64,000 bases of DNA from contig JAGNLJ010000004.1 in assembly GCA_017999645.1 (NCBI GenBank), forward strand, positions 62,001-126,000, in the 5' to 3' direction. Position numbers and translations under genes: made by a program. Positions 9,044 to 18,543 of this stretch are shown here, piece by piece. Numbering within the stretch: the stretch's first letter is position 1; each line of letters opens with the position of its first letter. Source of the stretch: Alphaproteobacteria bacterium. Its GTDB lineage: Bacteria; Pseudomonadota; Alphaproteobacteria; Micavibrionales; Micavibrionaceae. The notes below the pieces were generated by a model. It made no database searches and was not told where the DNA came from. It saw only the letters and a list, made by a program, of their open reading frames with translations.

Positions 9044-10171
9044 CTAGCGCAACCGCGACAGGCGTTCGAACACGGCTTCGCGCGGTATGGATCTGTTGCC
9101 GCCGTAAATGCTGTCGACCTCAAGCGCCTGCTCGTAGAATTGCACAGCGGAATCTTTCTGGCCCGCGAGATCGGCGACCACGGCCATGTTGTAGACATGG
9201 TTGGCGTTGTTCGGCTCGATGCTTGCCGCCATGCCGAGATATTTCATGGCGTCTTCATACTGGCCCATATTGGCCTGGAGGACCGCCATCTGGCCGACAA
9301 TCGCGACATTCTGCGGCTCTTTCTCGCGCAGTTCGCCAAGGCGTTGCAGCGCGACGGCCGGGTATTTCTGGCCCATCAGGCCGAGCATATTGATTTCCGC
9401 CTGCGTATTGCCGGGACGAAGATCAAGCAGTTCCTCATAGGCAGCAACGGCTTCTTCCTGCTGGCCGAGATGCTGGAGCGCGATGGCGCGGCCCATGACG
9501 ATGTTCGGGTCGCGGCTGTTTTTCGCGTACATCTCGTTGTAAATCTCGAGCGCGGAATCGTAACGGCCCAGAGCAATAGCACGCTCCGCCGAAACAAGTT
9601 GCGCCTCGCGGCTGCCGCCGCTGTAATCTTTTTTGACGACGATCAGTTTCGATGCGGGCTGGAGCGCCGGGTTGACCTTGCGCGGCGCGTTTGAGCCCAT
9701 TTCGCCAGTGGGAACCAGCGTGTCGGCATCGAAGAAGAGATTTTCATCGGGGGTCTGATCCGCCGGCAAAGCCGGAACGACAGATACATTGCTTTCTGCC
9801 GTCGCGGAAGGCTCGGGCGTCAGGCCTGCATCGGCGGGCGGTGCGCCCTCGACAACCTGAGGCGCGGTTTCAGGAACAGCGGGCGCGGCTTCGGTGCCAG
9901 ACTTGTTACCTTCGTTGATATTTTCCAGCAAATTCTGCATGGCGTCTTCGGCCTGCGCTTCTGCGCCAGGCTCAACCGGCGCACTCAGCACCGAAGGATC
10001 CTGCAAGGGTTCTTCCGGTACGCCGTCTTCGATCAGCGGCGCGGCTTCGTCGGCGGGCAATAGAATATCGTCCTGCGCGAATGCAGGCGCAGCTATCATA
10101 AACGCACATGCGCCTAGCACGAGAATGGCGGGCCTGGAGGATGTGAAAAGATGATCAAGAAGAATACGCAT
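9044..10171 (-). CDS. Exported TPR-repeat protein of the pilus cluster
   Basis: The 375-residue protein has a cleavable signal ending about AFA|QDD (residue 33), a long Glu/Ala/Pro-rich low-complexity stretch (about 35-165), then about five TPR units (about 185-365, for example ALEIYNEMYAKNSRDPNIVMGRAIAL and YEQALEV). Position inside the pilus operon suggests a periplasmic scaffold for pilus assembly, in the manner of other TPR pilotins or MshN-like proteins; the exact family is not recognised. It lies between the ABC ATPase and prepilin peptidase genes. Confidence 0.75.
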   Translation of the reverse strand: MRILLDHLFTSSRPAILVLGACAFMIAAPAFAQDDILLPADEAAPLIEDGVPEEPLQDPSVLSAPVEPGAEAQAEDAMQNLLENINEGNKSGTEAAPAVPETAPQVVEGAPPADAGLTPEPSATAESNVSVVPALPADQTPDENLFFDADTLVPTGEMGSNAPRKVNPALQPASKLIVVKKDYSGGSREAQLVSAERAIALGRYDSALEIYNEMYAKNSRDPNIVMGRAIALQHLGQQEEAVAAYEELLDLRPGNTQAEINMLGLMGQKYPAVALQRLGELREKEPQNVAIVGQMAVLQANMGQYEDAMKYLGMAASIEPNNANHVYNMAVVADLAGQKDSAVQFYEQALEVDSIYGGNRSIPREAVFERLSRLR

Positions 10172-10239
10172 TTTGAAGCCTTATGGTTGCAGAAGGCCGG
10201 GACTTATAAAGATTCCCTTCCCCCCTATTGTTAAACTTA

Positions 10240-10971
10240 TCACGCAGCGGCCTTTTTCTCAATGGATTGTAAAAAGGCCCTTTCAAGATTCTCGGCATTC
10301 ATGGTTTTCCGCAGCTCGGCGGGCGAACCGTCGAATTGCATGCTTCCTTCGTGCAAAACCGCCACGCGGCTGCAGATTTCGTCCATATCCACCAGAATAT
10401 GGGATGTCAGGAAAATCGTGCGTCCCTGCCCGCGGCATTCGACCAGCAGATCCTTGACCAGCGCGCGGGCCAGCGGATCGAGGCCGCTCATGGGCTCGTC
10501 CAGAATCATGAGCTTGGAGCCCGTCAGGATCGTAGCGATCAAGCCAAGCTTCTGGCGCATGCCCTTGGAATAAGTCTGGACCCTGCGGCGCAGGGCGCCC
10601 GGATCGAGGGCGAGCCTGCGGGCATAATCGATGACCTTTTGCTCATCGAACGGCTCGCGGTAAAGCGCCAGTGAAAATTTCACGAACTCCATGCCGCTCA
10701 GGAACCAGGGCGGCTCGAAACGCTCGGGCAGAAACACGAGCAATTCCCGCCCGGCCTTTGATTGAGGCGGTTTGCCGAATACGGTGATGCGCCCGCCACT
10801 GGCGGTGCGAAGACCGAGGATGCATTTGATGAGACTCGTTTTACCAGCGCCGTTCAGGCCGATCAGGCCGAATGTTTCACCGGCCTTGAGACGAAGCGAT
10901 ACGTTCCGCACGGCGGTTAGTTTACCGTACGTAATGTTGACATTATCCAGAACGAGTATGTCTTCAGCCAT
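10240..10971 (-). CDS. ABC transporter ATP-binding protein
   Basis: The 243-residue single nucleotide-binding domain has Walker A GLNGAGKT (about 38-45), signature YSKGMRQK (about 133-140), Walker B LMILDEP and the switch His in TSHI. It is of the CcmA/NatA exporter type, which partners with ABC-2 permeases. The only permease in the window is at 2969-3727, about 7 kb away at the far end of the same minus-strand cluster. Its placement between the PilP-like and TPR genes suggests that the exporter serves pilus biogenesis, like PilH in Myxococcus. Confidence 0.88.
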   Translation of the reverse strand: MAEDILVLDNVNITYGKLTAVRNVSLRLKAGETFGLIGLNGAGKTSLIKCILGLRTASGGRITVFGKPPQSKAGRELLVFLPERFEPPWFLSGMEFVKFSLALYREPFDEQKVIDYARRLALDPGALRRRVQTYSKGMRQKLGLIATILTGSKLMILDEPMSGLDPLARALVKDLLVECRGQGRTIFLTSHILVDMDEICSRVAVLHEGSMQFDGSPAELRKTMNAENLERAFLQSIEKKAAA

Positions 10972-10987
10972 GAACTTTTAAATCTGA

Positions 10988-11632
10988 TCAGCCGGGAAGG
11001 AAAATCCGGGTATCGATGTTGAAACGTTGATGAGCACGCATACGCAACGGGAAGATCTGGTTCGTGTAATCGTCGTACCATTTCATCTCGATATATTCCT
11101 TGTACACCTTCAAGTCGGTGACTTCGCGCGGGATGGCCTTGGGCGTCACACGCTTGCCGTTCAGCCAGATGGTCCAGTCAGCGGTCGTTACATAAACGAT
11201 TCCGCCCAGCGTGATATCGCGCTCCTCAGGCGGCGGCTTGACGCCCAGCGGCTCGTCCTTGATATTCTGCCATTCTTCCTGGGTGACTTCGCGCGTGCTG
11301 CCGACCGCTCTTTTGGCGTCGGTGATGGCGGTGTGCTCCCAGTATGTGAACAGCACGGATGGAATGTCATTAGGATTGATGGCCTCTTCGCCAACCGCAA
11401 CGGTGGCGGCTTGTTCCGGCGCTTGCGCGGCGGGCGTTTCAGCCGGTGCCGCAGCCGGATCCGTTACTGCTACAGTCGGATCAGTTGGCGCGGGTTCCCC
11501 TGTCGCGGCGGGCGATGAAATGCCCATCGGTATGGGGTCGACAGCGTCCTGCGCCAGTGAATAGCCAGCGGCAACCAGCAAGGCGCCACCGAAAATCATC
11601 ATCGAAAAAGCTGAGCGGATGCGACGTGTCAT
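10988..11632 (-). CDS. PilP/MshK/GspB-like pilus alignment protein
   Basis: The 214-residue protein has one N-terminal hydrophobic segment (about residues 8-24, ending SLAQ), a Pro/Ala/Thr-rich linker (about 30-75), and a C-terminal beta domain with the pattern ITLGGIVYVTTADWTIWLNGKRVTP. The string 'GIVY...W.IWLNG' is the recurring feature of PilP/GspC/GspB/MshK periplasmic domains that contact the secretin. The chosen ATG at 11632 overlaps the stop of the PilO-like gene as ATGA. It would link the inner-membrane PilMNO platform to the secretin. Confidence 0.7.
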   Translation of the reverse strand: MTRRIRSAFSMMIFGGALLVAAGYSLAQDAVDPIPMGISSPAATGEPAPTDPTVAVTDPAAAPAETPAAQAPEQAATVAVGEEAINPNDIPSVLFTYWEHTAITDAKRAVGSTREVTQEEWQNIKDEPLGVKPPPEERDITLGGIVYVTTADWTIWLNGKRVTPKAIPREVTDLKVYKEYIEMKWYDDYTNQIFPLRMRAHQRFNIDTRIFLPG

Positions 11633-12288
11633 TGAGGCGCCCCCTCCTGCTGAACGGGCGCGCCGATTACATCCTTCTGCGGGATCATCGTGCGCCATTC
11701 GGCCTGAATGTCAGCGGTAACGAGTTGCGGTTTGCCGCCGGTGGCGATAGCACGCAACACAGTGTTGTTTATGTTTGTCTTGCGCTCAAGCATGATTTTC
11801 TGGAACGAGATGTGGCCGGGGAAAAAGCGCTCGACCAGATACAGATATTTATACACGTCGACGTCATCGACAGCCGAGAGCTTGATCGTGACGGGGCTGA
11901 CGAGAATTTTATGTTCGGCCTTCTGGGCCTCCTCGCTGTCCTCGATCTTGCCGGGCTGGATACTGGCAACCGCCGAAACAACGCCGGCCTCCTGTTGTAT
12001 TCTCTGGAAAACTTTTTCCGCGTCGCGGCGCCCCTGCGTACCGAAGAAACCGCGTTTTTGTAATTTTTCGAACTGGGCCTGCTGGACGGCGAGCTGATCG
12101 AATTCAATCTGCATGCGGCCGATATCATTCTGCACCGTTCCAATCTGTCCGCGCAAGCTTGAGAGCTCGCGATTCTTTTTAATTTTTTCGGGCATAAGAT
12201 AGAAATAAACGGTCGTCCCCATCAGCACATTGAGCGCGATAAGAGCAACGATAGTCAGAATGCGCTTTGCGCCGAGAACCCGGATCAT
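11629..12288 (-). CDS. PilO-like inner-membrane pilus assembly protein
   Basis: The 219-residue protein has one transmembrane helix (about residues 10-30), a coiled coil (about 35-80) and a C-terminal alpha/beta domain, the layout of PilO/GspM. Sequence similarity to named PilO proteins is not obvious; the call rests on architecture and on its place directly after the PilM/PilN-like gene, with ATGA overlaps on both sides (12285-12288 and 11629-11632). Confidence 0.65.
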   Translation of the reverse strand: MIRVLGAKRILTIVALIALNVLMGTTVYFYLMPEKIKKNRELSSLRGQIGTVQNDIGRMQIEFDQLAVQQAQFEKLQKRGFFGTQGRRDAEKVFQRIQQEAGVVSAVASIQPGKIEDSEEAQKAEHKILVSPVTIKLSAVDDVDVYKYLYLVERFFPGHISFQKIMLERKTNINNTVLRAIATGGKPQLVTADIQAEWRTMIPQKDVIGAPVQQEGAPQ

Positions 12289-13913
12289 TGCGACACCTCC
12301 GCGACCGGCTCAAGCGGCGGCCCCTTGATTTTTATTTCCGCGACGAAGTCCTGGCTTACGTCTTTTTTCTCGAGGTCGCCCGTTTCAACGACTATTTCCT
12401 CGACATATTCATAGTCCTTCAGGAGCTTCGTAACCTCGACCGTATGGTCAGGCAGCAGGCTTTGCAGACGCCCCTTTAAATCGTTCACTTCCTTGTTGCC
12501 CTTGTCGATATTCGTGGTGCTTGGATAGGTCATCTGCAATGTAACTTCGAAAACAGGCGGCGACGTTTGCGGTGTTGCGGCATCAATGAGCGAATTCACC
12601 AGATTGTCAGCCGGTCTCGTCATGATAACGCGATCGAAACGCAAATCCCTGCCCAGCGCACGGCCGATATTCTGGAACAGGCTGAGCGGCTTGATATTAA
12701 CCTTCTCCAGCGCATCCTGCACGGCAATAGAGCTCTGGACGAGACGAACGTCAAAACCGAGCTCCTCCTTGCGCTGCACTTCCTTTTCATACTGAACGCT
12801 CAGCATGGAAAGCCTGCTTCTAGATTCATCGATATCACCGGACAGAGTGGCCATCGAGGCAATCTGGCTGAGCATCTGGTAGCCGAGGACGCCAAGGCCG
12901 AGAATTAAAACAACCGAGGCCGCCATCGCGGTTTTTCTCGGCTTGGAAACATTGTCGATCTGCGCGGCGCGCATCGGCAGGATGAATTTCGCCTTGCGGC
13001 CCACCCATGCGGCATGGAGCGGATCGGCGTAACGGAAATCGTCCTGCGAACCGAGCGCAACGTTCAGCACGCGCGCGGCTTCGGATGATGTCAGTGCCGT
13101 ATATTTGCACGGCTCCTCGATCTTCGCCTCGATTGCCTCGCCGGCGGATTCATTCGCCATGACGATGACATGCAGGCCGTCTTCGGACTGGAATCCGAAG
13201 CGCGTGAGGTAGCTCATGGTGGCCTTGAATTCCTGGTGAACTTCGTTGGCCCACGCCTCGACATCATTGTCGCTTTCGACAATGGGCGTCATGCGGGTCA
13301 GGGCCAGCTCGCCGTTCTTGGTGACGATCTGGCGGAGCGAGCCGTTTTTATGCTGACCAATGAAAAGGACCCAGCGGCATTTGGGCTCGCCTTTTTTCGT
13401 GAGCTTCGCCGACAGAGTCTGGACCATGTCGGACGATTCCACGGGCAGCAGGCAGAAACCAGAAACCGGAACCAGCGACTTGCTCGTGGCGCCGATGGTC
13501 AGCGCGAGCTGCTTGGTGTCGGGAACGGCGGCGAAAATATAAATATCTGCCGGGATTTTTCTCTCGGATTTGGGCGGCTTTTCCTTGAGCGGATACGCGG
13601 CCTTGACCGGGTAATTCGGAAACGCGACATTCAGCTTGCGCCTCAGCATTCCCGATTTGTCCATGACGCTGACACCCGCTTTCAGGACTTTTTCCTTACG
13701 GTAGTGTTGCTCGACCATGTCGTTGAGAATCAGGACAGGCTTGTTGCCGCAATCTTTTTTCAAGATGCCCGCGACATTGCCTTCGAAGTTTTCAGCTTCC
13801 CACGGCACGGTCTCGACCAGGCGCACGCCACGGGCACTCGTGGAATAAATATAGGCGGCCTCGTCGCTGACGAGCATTACTGTGCGGTTAGGGGCGAGAA
13901 ACGAAAGAGACAT
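12285..13913 (-). CDS. PilM-PilN-like (GspL-like) fusion protein
   Basis: The 542-residue protein has a cytoplasmic N-terminal region of about 320 residues compatible with the actin-like PilM/GspL fold, then one transmembrane helix (about 327-347, MAASVVLILGLGVLGYQML), a coiled coil (about 355-390) and a C-terminal domain resembling the PilN ferredoxin-like domain. In most type IV pilus operons PilM and PilN are separate genes; here a single protein occupies both positions, as GspL does in type II secretion. Strict actin-fold ATP-binding motifs are not obvious. It overlaps the PilO-like gene as ATGA and would couple the assembly ATPase to the periplasmic complex. Confidence 0.65.
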   Translation of the reverse strand: MSLSFLAPNRTVMLVSDEAAYIYSTSARGVRLVETVPWEAENFEGNVAGILKKDCGNKPVLILNDMVEQHYRKEKVLKAGVSVMDKSGMLRRKLNVAFPNYPVKAAYPLKEKPPKSERKIPADIYIFAAVPDTKQLALTIGATSKSLVPVSGFCLLPVESSDMVQTLSAKLTKKGEPKCRWVLFIGQHKNGSLRQIVTKNGELALTRMTPIVESDNDVEAWANEVHQEFKATMSYLTRFGFQSEDGLHVIVMANESAGEAIEAKIEEPCKYTALTSSEAARVLNVALGSQDDFRYADPLHAAWVGRKAKFILPMRAAQIDNVSKPRKTAMAASVVLILGLGVLGYQMLSQIASMATLSGDIDESRSRLSMLSVQYEKEVQRKEELGFDVRLVQSSIAVQDALEKVNIKPLSLFQNIGRALGRDLRFDRVIMTRPADNLVNSLIDAATPQTSPPVFEVTLQMTYPSTTNIDKGNKEVNDLKGRLQSLLPDHTVEVTKLLKDYEYVEEIVVETGDLEKKDVSQDFVAEIKIKGPPLEPVAEVSQ

Positions 13914-13963
13914 GAAAACCTTGAAATCAGAAAGTTAACCGGCGTAAGCAGAACAGAGCAGAG

Positions 13964-15211
13964 TTACATCTCCAGCTCTCCTATCATTGCATAAATCGGG
14001 CCGAACACGCCAGCCGCAATCCATAATATCATAAGACCGAGGATCCCCGTAAGGGTCGGCTCAACCGTGGCAATCAAACTGGTGACTGTTTCATCGACGT
14101 CCTTGGTATAGAATTCCGACACCTGCTCAAGCACCACCGTGAGGTTACCCGATTCCTCGCCGATCTTCAGCATCCGCACCACCATGCTCGGGAATTCCCC
14201 GGAATAATTGAACGCTTCGGACAGCGGGCTACCGGTCTCGACATAGTTTTCAATCATTTCCATCGCTTCCAGCAGCACCCGGTTATTCACCGTCTGGCGC
14301 GCCGATTTCAATGCGCTGATAACATCGATGCCGCTTGCAAACAGCGCGCCGAAGGTCTGCGCGTAACGCGCGATGCTGGTCTTGCGGATCAGATTGCCGA
14401 GAATGGGCGTCCTTAGCATCATATCATGCACATGGTACTCAAAACTCTCCGACGTGCGGCAAAGCGCCTTGATGATGGCAAACAAAACCACCGGCGTCAG
14501 CAACACGACCACCCCGCCCGGCACCGGTATGCCGAACAAGTGGAAAAGCGGGTTCTTGAAGAAATCTGATGTATTGATCAGCGAGGTCGTAATCCAGCCG
14601 AGCTCACGATCCATATTGCGGATAAAGTCGACAATCTGGGGGACGACGACACCCATCATCACGCAGATCGTCACTAGGACAACCACCATGACAATAATCG
14701 GGTACGTCATGGCCTTTTTGACTTTGGACTGCATCTCGGCAACCCATTTCAGGTATTTCACAAGCTGCCGGTAAACTGCGGTCAAATCGCCCGTGTCTTC
14801 GCCAGCCTTGATGAGGGACAGGTAAAGATTTGTAAAAACCTTCGGATGTTTCGCCATCGCCTCGGACAGCGACGCGCCGTCGGAGACGTCGCGGTAGATT
14901 TCCGTCATGATGTCGCGCATGCGGCTGTTGTCGGTGGTGTCGCGGATGTCGGCCAGCGCATCGAGCAGCGGCACGCCCGCGCTCTGCATCTGCTCCATGT
15001 GCATGAAAAACTGGATGAGGTCGCGGATTTTCACGCGCTTCATCGAGGTGCCGAAAGACAAGCCCTTTTTCTCGTGAAGGGATTTGCAATCGACAAGCTC
15101 GAGGCCCGCGGACTGGAGCTGGTTATAAAGGTCGGTTTCACTGGCAGCAGAAATCACGCCCCGGATCGGCCTGCCGTTTTCGTTTACAGCTCTGTATTTG
15201 TAACGTTCCAT
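13964..15211 (-). CDS. pilC: Pilus platform protein PilC/GspF family
   Basis: This 415-residue inner-membrane platform protein has two T2SSF domains (about 75-200 and 280-400), each with the SGVPLLDAL / SGIDVISAL type start and the helix pair around MTYPIIVMVVVLVTICVMMG. The second domain ends with a membrane helix near the C-terminus (ILGLMILWIAAGVFGPIYAM). It binds the assembly and retraction ATPases from the cytoplasmic side. It lies between pilB (36 nt gap) and the PilM/N-like gene. Confidence 0.9.
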   Translation of the reverse strand: MERYKYRAVNENGRPIRGVISAASETDLYNQLQSAGLELVDCKSLHEKKGLSFGTSMKRVKIRDLIQFFMHMEQMQSAGVPLLDALADIRDTTDNSRMRDIMTEIYRDVSDGASLSEAMAKHPKVFTNLYLSLIKAGEDTGDLTAVYRQLVKYLKWVAEMQSKVKKAMTYPIIVMVVVLVTICVMMGVVVPQIVDFIRNMDRELGWITTSLINTSDFFKNPLFHLFGIPVPGGVVVLLTPVVLFAIIKALCRTSESFEYHVHDMMLRTPILGNLIRKTSIARYAQTFGALFASGIDVISALKSARQTVNNRVLLEAMEMIENYVETGSPLSEAFNYSGEFPSMVVRMLKIGEESGNLTVVLEQVSEFYTKDVDETVTSLIATVEPTLTGILGLMILWIAAGVFGPIYAMIGELEM

Positions 15212-15247
15212 GAACTCTTGATCAGAAGGACGGGCGGAGATTTAAGG

Positions 15248-17197
15248 TTATTTATGAATATCGACAACCTTGGAAAGCGCCTGGAGGTCGGTGATTCCCT
15301 CAAGCACCTTAAGAATGCCATCGTCTTTCATGCTTTTAAAGCCTTTTTTCACAGCCAGCGCCTTCAGGTCGGCCTTTGATTCGCCGCGCGCCAGCAAAAG
15401 ATCGAGATCGTCATCGAAAAACAGAATTTCGGCGACAGCAATACGTCCTTTATATCCCTGACCGGCGCACATATCGCAGCCGCCCTGCTTGGCTTTGTAA
15501 ATCTGCGGTGCCTTTGAAGGCTCTACACCTAAAATCTTGCATTCATGCTCGTCCGGCTTATAGGCCGTTTTGCAATTGTGGCAGAGAACCCGCGTCAGAC
15601 GCTGAGCGAATACGGAAATAATAGAGCCTGCGATCATGCCCGGCTTCATGCCAAGGTCGATAAGACGCGGAATGGCGCCGAACGAGTCATTGGTGTGAAG
15701 CGTCGTATAAACCTGGTGACCGGTCATGGCGGCCTTAAGGGCCATGTTCGCCGTTTCGCCATCGCGGATTTCGCCGATGAAGATGATATCCGGGTCCTGA
15801 CGGAGCAAGGCCTTGATCCCCTCCGCGAATTCCAGCACGCCTTCGCGGACGTGGGTCTGGCGGATCATGCCGAGTGAATATTCGACCGGGTCTTCAAGCG
15901 TCTGGATGTTGACGTCGACCGTGTTGATTTCGTTCAGCATCGAGTAAAGCGATGTCGTTTTACCGGAACCCGTCGGACCGGTGACGATGATGATGCCTTC
16001 GGGTTTTTCCTGCGAGCGTCTGATCAGGTTCGTATTGTGCTCGCTGAAGCCAAGCTTGCTGAGCGGCATGATGCTGGCGCTCTTGTCGAGAACGCGGAGA
16101 ACAATGTTTTCGCCATGAACCGTCGGCAGCGATGAAACCCTGAAATCGGCGACGCGGCCCGCGACGTCGAGGCCGAAGCGTCCGTCCTGCGCGCTCATTT
16201 TGTCGGCGATGTTCATCTGCGACATGATCTTGATACGCTGACTGATACCGCTCCAGTGCTGCTTATGCAGGATCTGCGCGGTAAACATTTCGCCGTCGAG
16301 ACGATAACGAAGGCGCACGAAATTTTCCTCGGGTTCGAAGTGAAGGTCGGATGCGCCCATCTTCACCGCTTCGAACAGCAATCCATTCACAAGCCGCACG
16401 ATCGGGTGTGAATAGGCTTCGTGTTCGCTCAGCGTGGCAATGTCTTTTTCGTCTTTATATTCTTCGAGCTCTTTCAGAATTGCGTTGATCGAACTGGCGT
16501 ATCCGTAGGCGGCATCAATTGCCTCGGCCAGCACCTTTGCCGTCGTCACGAGCGGCTTGATCTGTGCGCCTTTGGGCAAAAATCTGCGAAGCGTGTCCAG
16601 CGCAACGACGTCATACGGGTCGGCCATCGCGACGCGCACGTCGTTGCCGCTTTTTGAAATCGGCAGCATGTTGTATTTCAGCGCGACTTTTTTCTCGAGC
16701 AGCGACAGCGCATCGCCATCGACGATCGTGTGCTTGGGATCGAACAGTTCAAAGCCGGACGATTCAGCAAGGAAGCGCGTCAGGACATCTTCGGTGATGA
16801 AGCCGAGTTCGACGAGAATTTCGCCGAGCATCTTGCCGCTGATTTTCTTTTCCTGGAGCGCGACGTTCAATTGCGATTCAGTTATGAGACCCTGCGTGAC
16901 CATGCGGTCGCCCATGCGGCCTTTTTTACGAACTTCGCTGTCGGATTCTTCAGCCTTTTGCAGGTTGGATGAATAGGTTTTCAGCGCGCGGTTATCCCCG
17001 CCCTGCTGGCGATACTGGACGGGCAGATTGGCGTCCGTTCCAGACATCGTTTCTGATTTTTTAGTTGTGGAATCGGCAGCAGCCTTCGACGCAGCGGCTT
17101 TTTTCGCCTTGCTGTCCGGGTCCATGAGCTCCATTTCAAGACTTTCAATCGTCAGGTTGAGCTTGTTCTTTTTTGTGTCTTTGTTGTCAGGCGTCAT
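15248..17197 (-). CDS. pilB: Pilus assembly ATPase PilB/GspE/MshE family
   Basis: The 649-residue protein has a Lys/Ala-rich head (1-55), an MshEN-type N-terminal domain (about 93-235; this domain binds c-di-GMP in some members, but the motif is not verified here), Walker A GPTGSGKT (407-414), Asp box TLEDPVEY, Walker B IIFIGEIRD (471-479), His box TGHQVYTTLHTND and a tetracysteine zinc site CHNC (539/542) with CDMC (574/577). It powers pilus extension. It is the first gene of the pilus run; the AT-rich 17198-17386 gap upstream probably holds the operon promoter, though no convincing -35/-10 pair was picked out. Confidence 0.92.
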   Translation of the reverse strand: MTPDNKDTKKNKLNLTIESLEMELMDPDSKAKKAAASKAAADSTTKKSETMSGTDANLPVQYRQQGGDNRALKTYSSNLQKAEESDSEVRKKGRMGDRMVTQGLITESQLNVALQEKKISGKMLGEILVELGFITEDVLTRFLAESSGFELFDPKHTIVDGDALSLLEKKVALKYNMLPISKSGNDVRVAMADPYDVVALDTLRRFLPKGAQIKPLVTTAKVLAEAIDAAYGYASSINAILKELEEYKDEKDIATLSEHEAYSHPIVRLVNGLLFEAVKMGASDLHFEPEENFVRLRYRLDGEMFTAQILHKQHWSGISQRIKIMSQMNIADKMSAQDGRFGLDVAGRVADFRVSSLPTVHGENIVLRVLDKSASIMPLSKLGFSEHNTNLIRRSQEKPEGIIIVTGPTGSGKTTSLYSMLNEINTVDVNIQTLEDPVEYSLGMIRQTHVREGVLEFAEGIKALLRQDPDIIFIGEIRDGETANMALKAAMTGHQVYTTLHTNDSFGAIPRLIDLGMKPGMIAGSIISVFAQRLTRVLCHNCKTAYKPDEHECKILGVEPSKAPQIYKAKQGGCDMCAGQGYKGRIAVAEILFFDDDLDLLLARGESKADLKALAVKKGFKSMKDDGILKVLEGITDLQALSKVVDIHK

Positions 17198-17386
17198 TTT
17201 AAGGCGTTTTGGGAGTTTGAATCAGAATTAATCCAATAATGTCATTTCAGCCTAAGCCTAAAAGGTTAACAAATTGAATATGTTAGGTTTTCATAACGCA
17301 GGAAGACCTTATTTAATTTTATCTTTTAAGAGACTGGAACAAAAGAGAATAAGGCGGTTGCAGAAATGCAAGATTCACACCAAACA

Positions 17387-17412
17387 AAAAGAGCGCCCTA
17401 AGGCGCTCTTTT
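17387..17412 (-). terminator. Rho-independent terminator of glnII
   Basis: The stem AAAAGAGCGCC / GGCGCTCTTTT encloses the tetraloop CTAA. On the minus strand it follows the glutamine synthetase stop (17434-17436) and ends in a T run (complement of the A-rich 17381-17390). Confidence 0.88.
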
Positions 17413-17433
17413 CATTGAATTGTTTATTTATGA

Positions 17434-18543
17434 CTACTCGGCTGCGACAGCGATCTTGCTGTCCTGGCGAGGCCAGCTCGAGAATTTCATAACGGACTCC
17501 GGAATGCCGCATACCGTGGTGCACAGACGCGCCGTGACCAGATACGGGTCGGCGTTTGCGCCGGGGCGACGGTCTTCGAAGTAACCATAGCCTTTCAGGG
17601 CGACGGGCTTCGGGATACGGATCGAGCAACCACGATCTGCATCGCCAACACGGAACGTGTTGATGTCGCAGGTCTCGTGACGACCGGTCAGACGCTCGTG
17701 GTTGTTCGCGCCATAGAGTTTGATGTGCTCCTGGTGCTTTTTCGAGAGCGCATCCGTGGCAGCTTTGATGGCGGCCTTCCCCTTTGCAGGGTCGCGGGTG
17801 TCGTTGGTCGAGAAGTTCGTGTGCATACCGGTACCGTTCCAGTCGCCTTTGACAGGCTTAACATCGAACGAGACAGTAACGCCGAAATCTTCTGCCACGC
17901 GGCAGAGGAGCCAGCGCGTCAGCCATGTTTCGTCGCACATCTTCAGCGCGCCCGCGTCTTCCTTGTTGTCGCCGCGGTAGCCGATCTGGAATTCCCACTG
18001 ACCGGGCATAACTTCGGCGTTGATGCCGTAGAACAACATGCCGGTTTGCAGCGCGAGCTTCGCGTGCTTTTCGACAACGTCACGGCCGAACACTTCATCC
18101 GCGCCAACGCCGCAGTAGAATGGGCCTTGTGGGCGCGGGAAGCCATGTTCAGGCCAACCCAGGGGAGTACGGCCTTTAAAAAATGTGTATTCCTGTTCGA
18201 AACCGCACCAGGGATCCTGCTTGGCTGCGCCTGCATCGAGAACGGCGCGAAGTTGCGCGCGCGAATTCGATTCATGGGGCGTGCCGTCGGGATTCATGAC
18301 TTCGCACATCACCAGCCAGCTGCCCTCGCCGCGAACCGGGTCCGCAATGAAGTGCGCGGGTTGCAGGATGCAGTCTGAGTCGTGGCCTACGGCTTGTTCT
18401 GTCGAGGAGCCGTCAAAGCTCCACTCAGGGAAATCTTCTATTTTGGGATTTTTTCCAACTTTTACGGCTTTCGCTTTTGAGCGCATAAAACGGGTAGGCT
18501 TCGCCCCGTCCAGCCAAATATATTCAGCTAATCCAAACGACAT
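17434..18543 (-). CDS. glnII: Glutamine synthetase, eukaryote-type (GSII)
   Basis: The 369-residue enzyme makes glutamine from glutamate, ammonia and ATP. Family landmarks are WSFDGSST (beta-grasp loop), GPFYCGVGAD, the metal/Glu motif EVMPGQWEFQIG, GDWNGTGMHTNFST, NNHERLTGRHET and RGCSIRIP. The length of about 370 and these strings fit the eukaryote-like GSII found in many alphaproteobacteria, not the 470-residue GSI. The start at 18543 (MSFGLAEY) is preceded by TAGGAGG about 6 nt upstream; a longer frame to 18645 has no family match. I looked for a sigma-54 promoter in 18544-18721 and found none. It is monocistronic, with its own terminator. Confidence 0.93.
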   Translation of the reverse strand: MSFGLAEYIWLDGAKPTRFMRSKAKAVKVGKNPKIEDFPEWSFDGSSTEQAVGHDSDCILQPAHFIADPVRGEGSWLVMCEVMNPDGTPHESNSRAQLRAVLDAGAAKQDPWCGFEQEYTFFKGRTPLGWPEHGFPRPQGPFYCGVGADEVFGRDVVEKHAKLALQTGMLFYGINAEVMPGQWEFQIGYRGDNKEDAGALKMCDETWLTRWLLCRVAEDFGVTVSFDVKPVKGDWNGTGMHTNFSTNDTRDPAKGKAAIKAATDALSKKHQEHIKLYGANNHERLTGRHETCDINTFRVGDADRGCSIRIPKPVALKGYGYFEDRRPGANADPYLVTARLCTTVCGIPESVMKFSSWPRQDSKIAVAAE

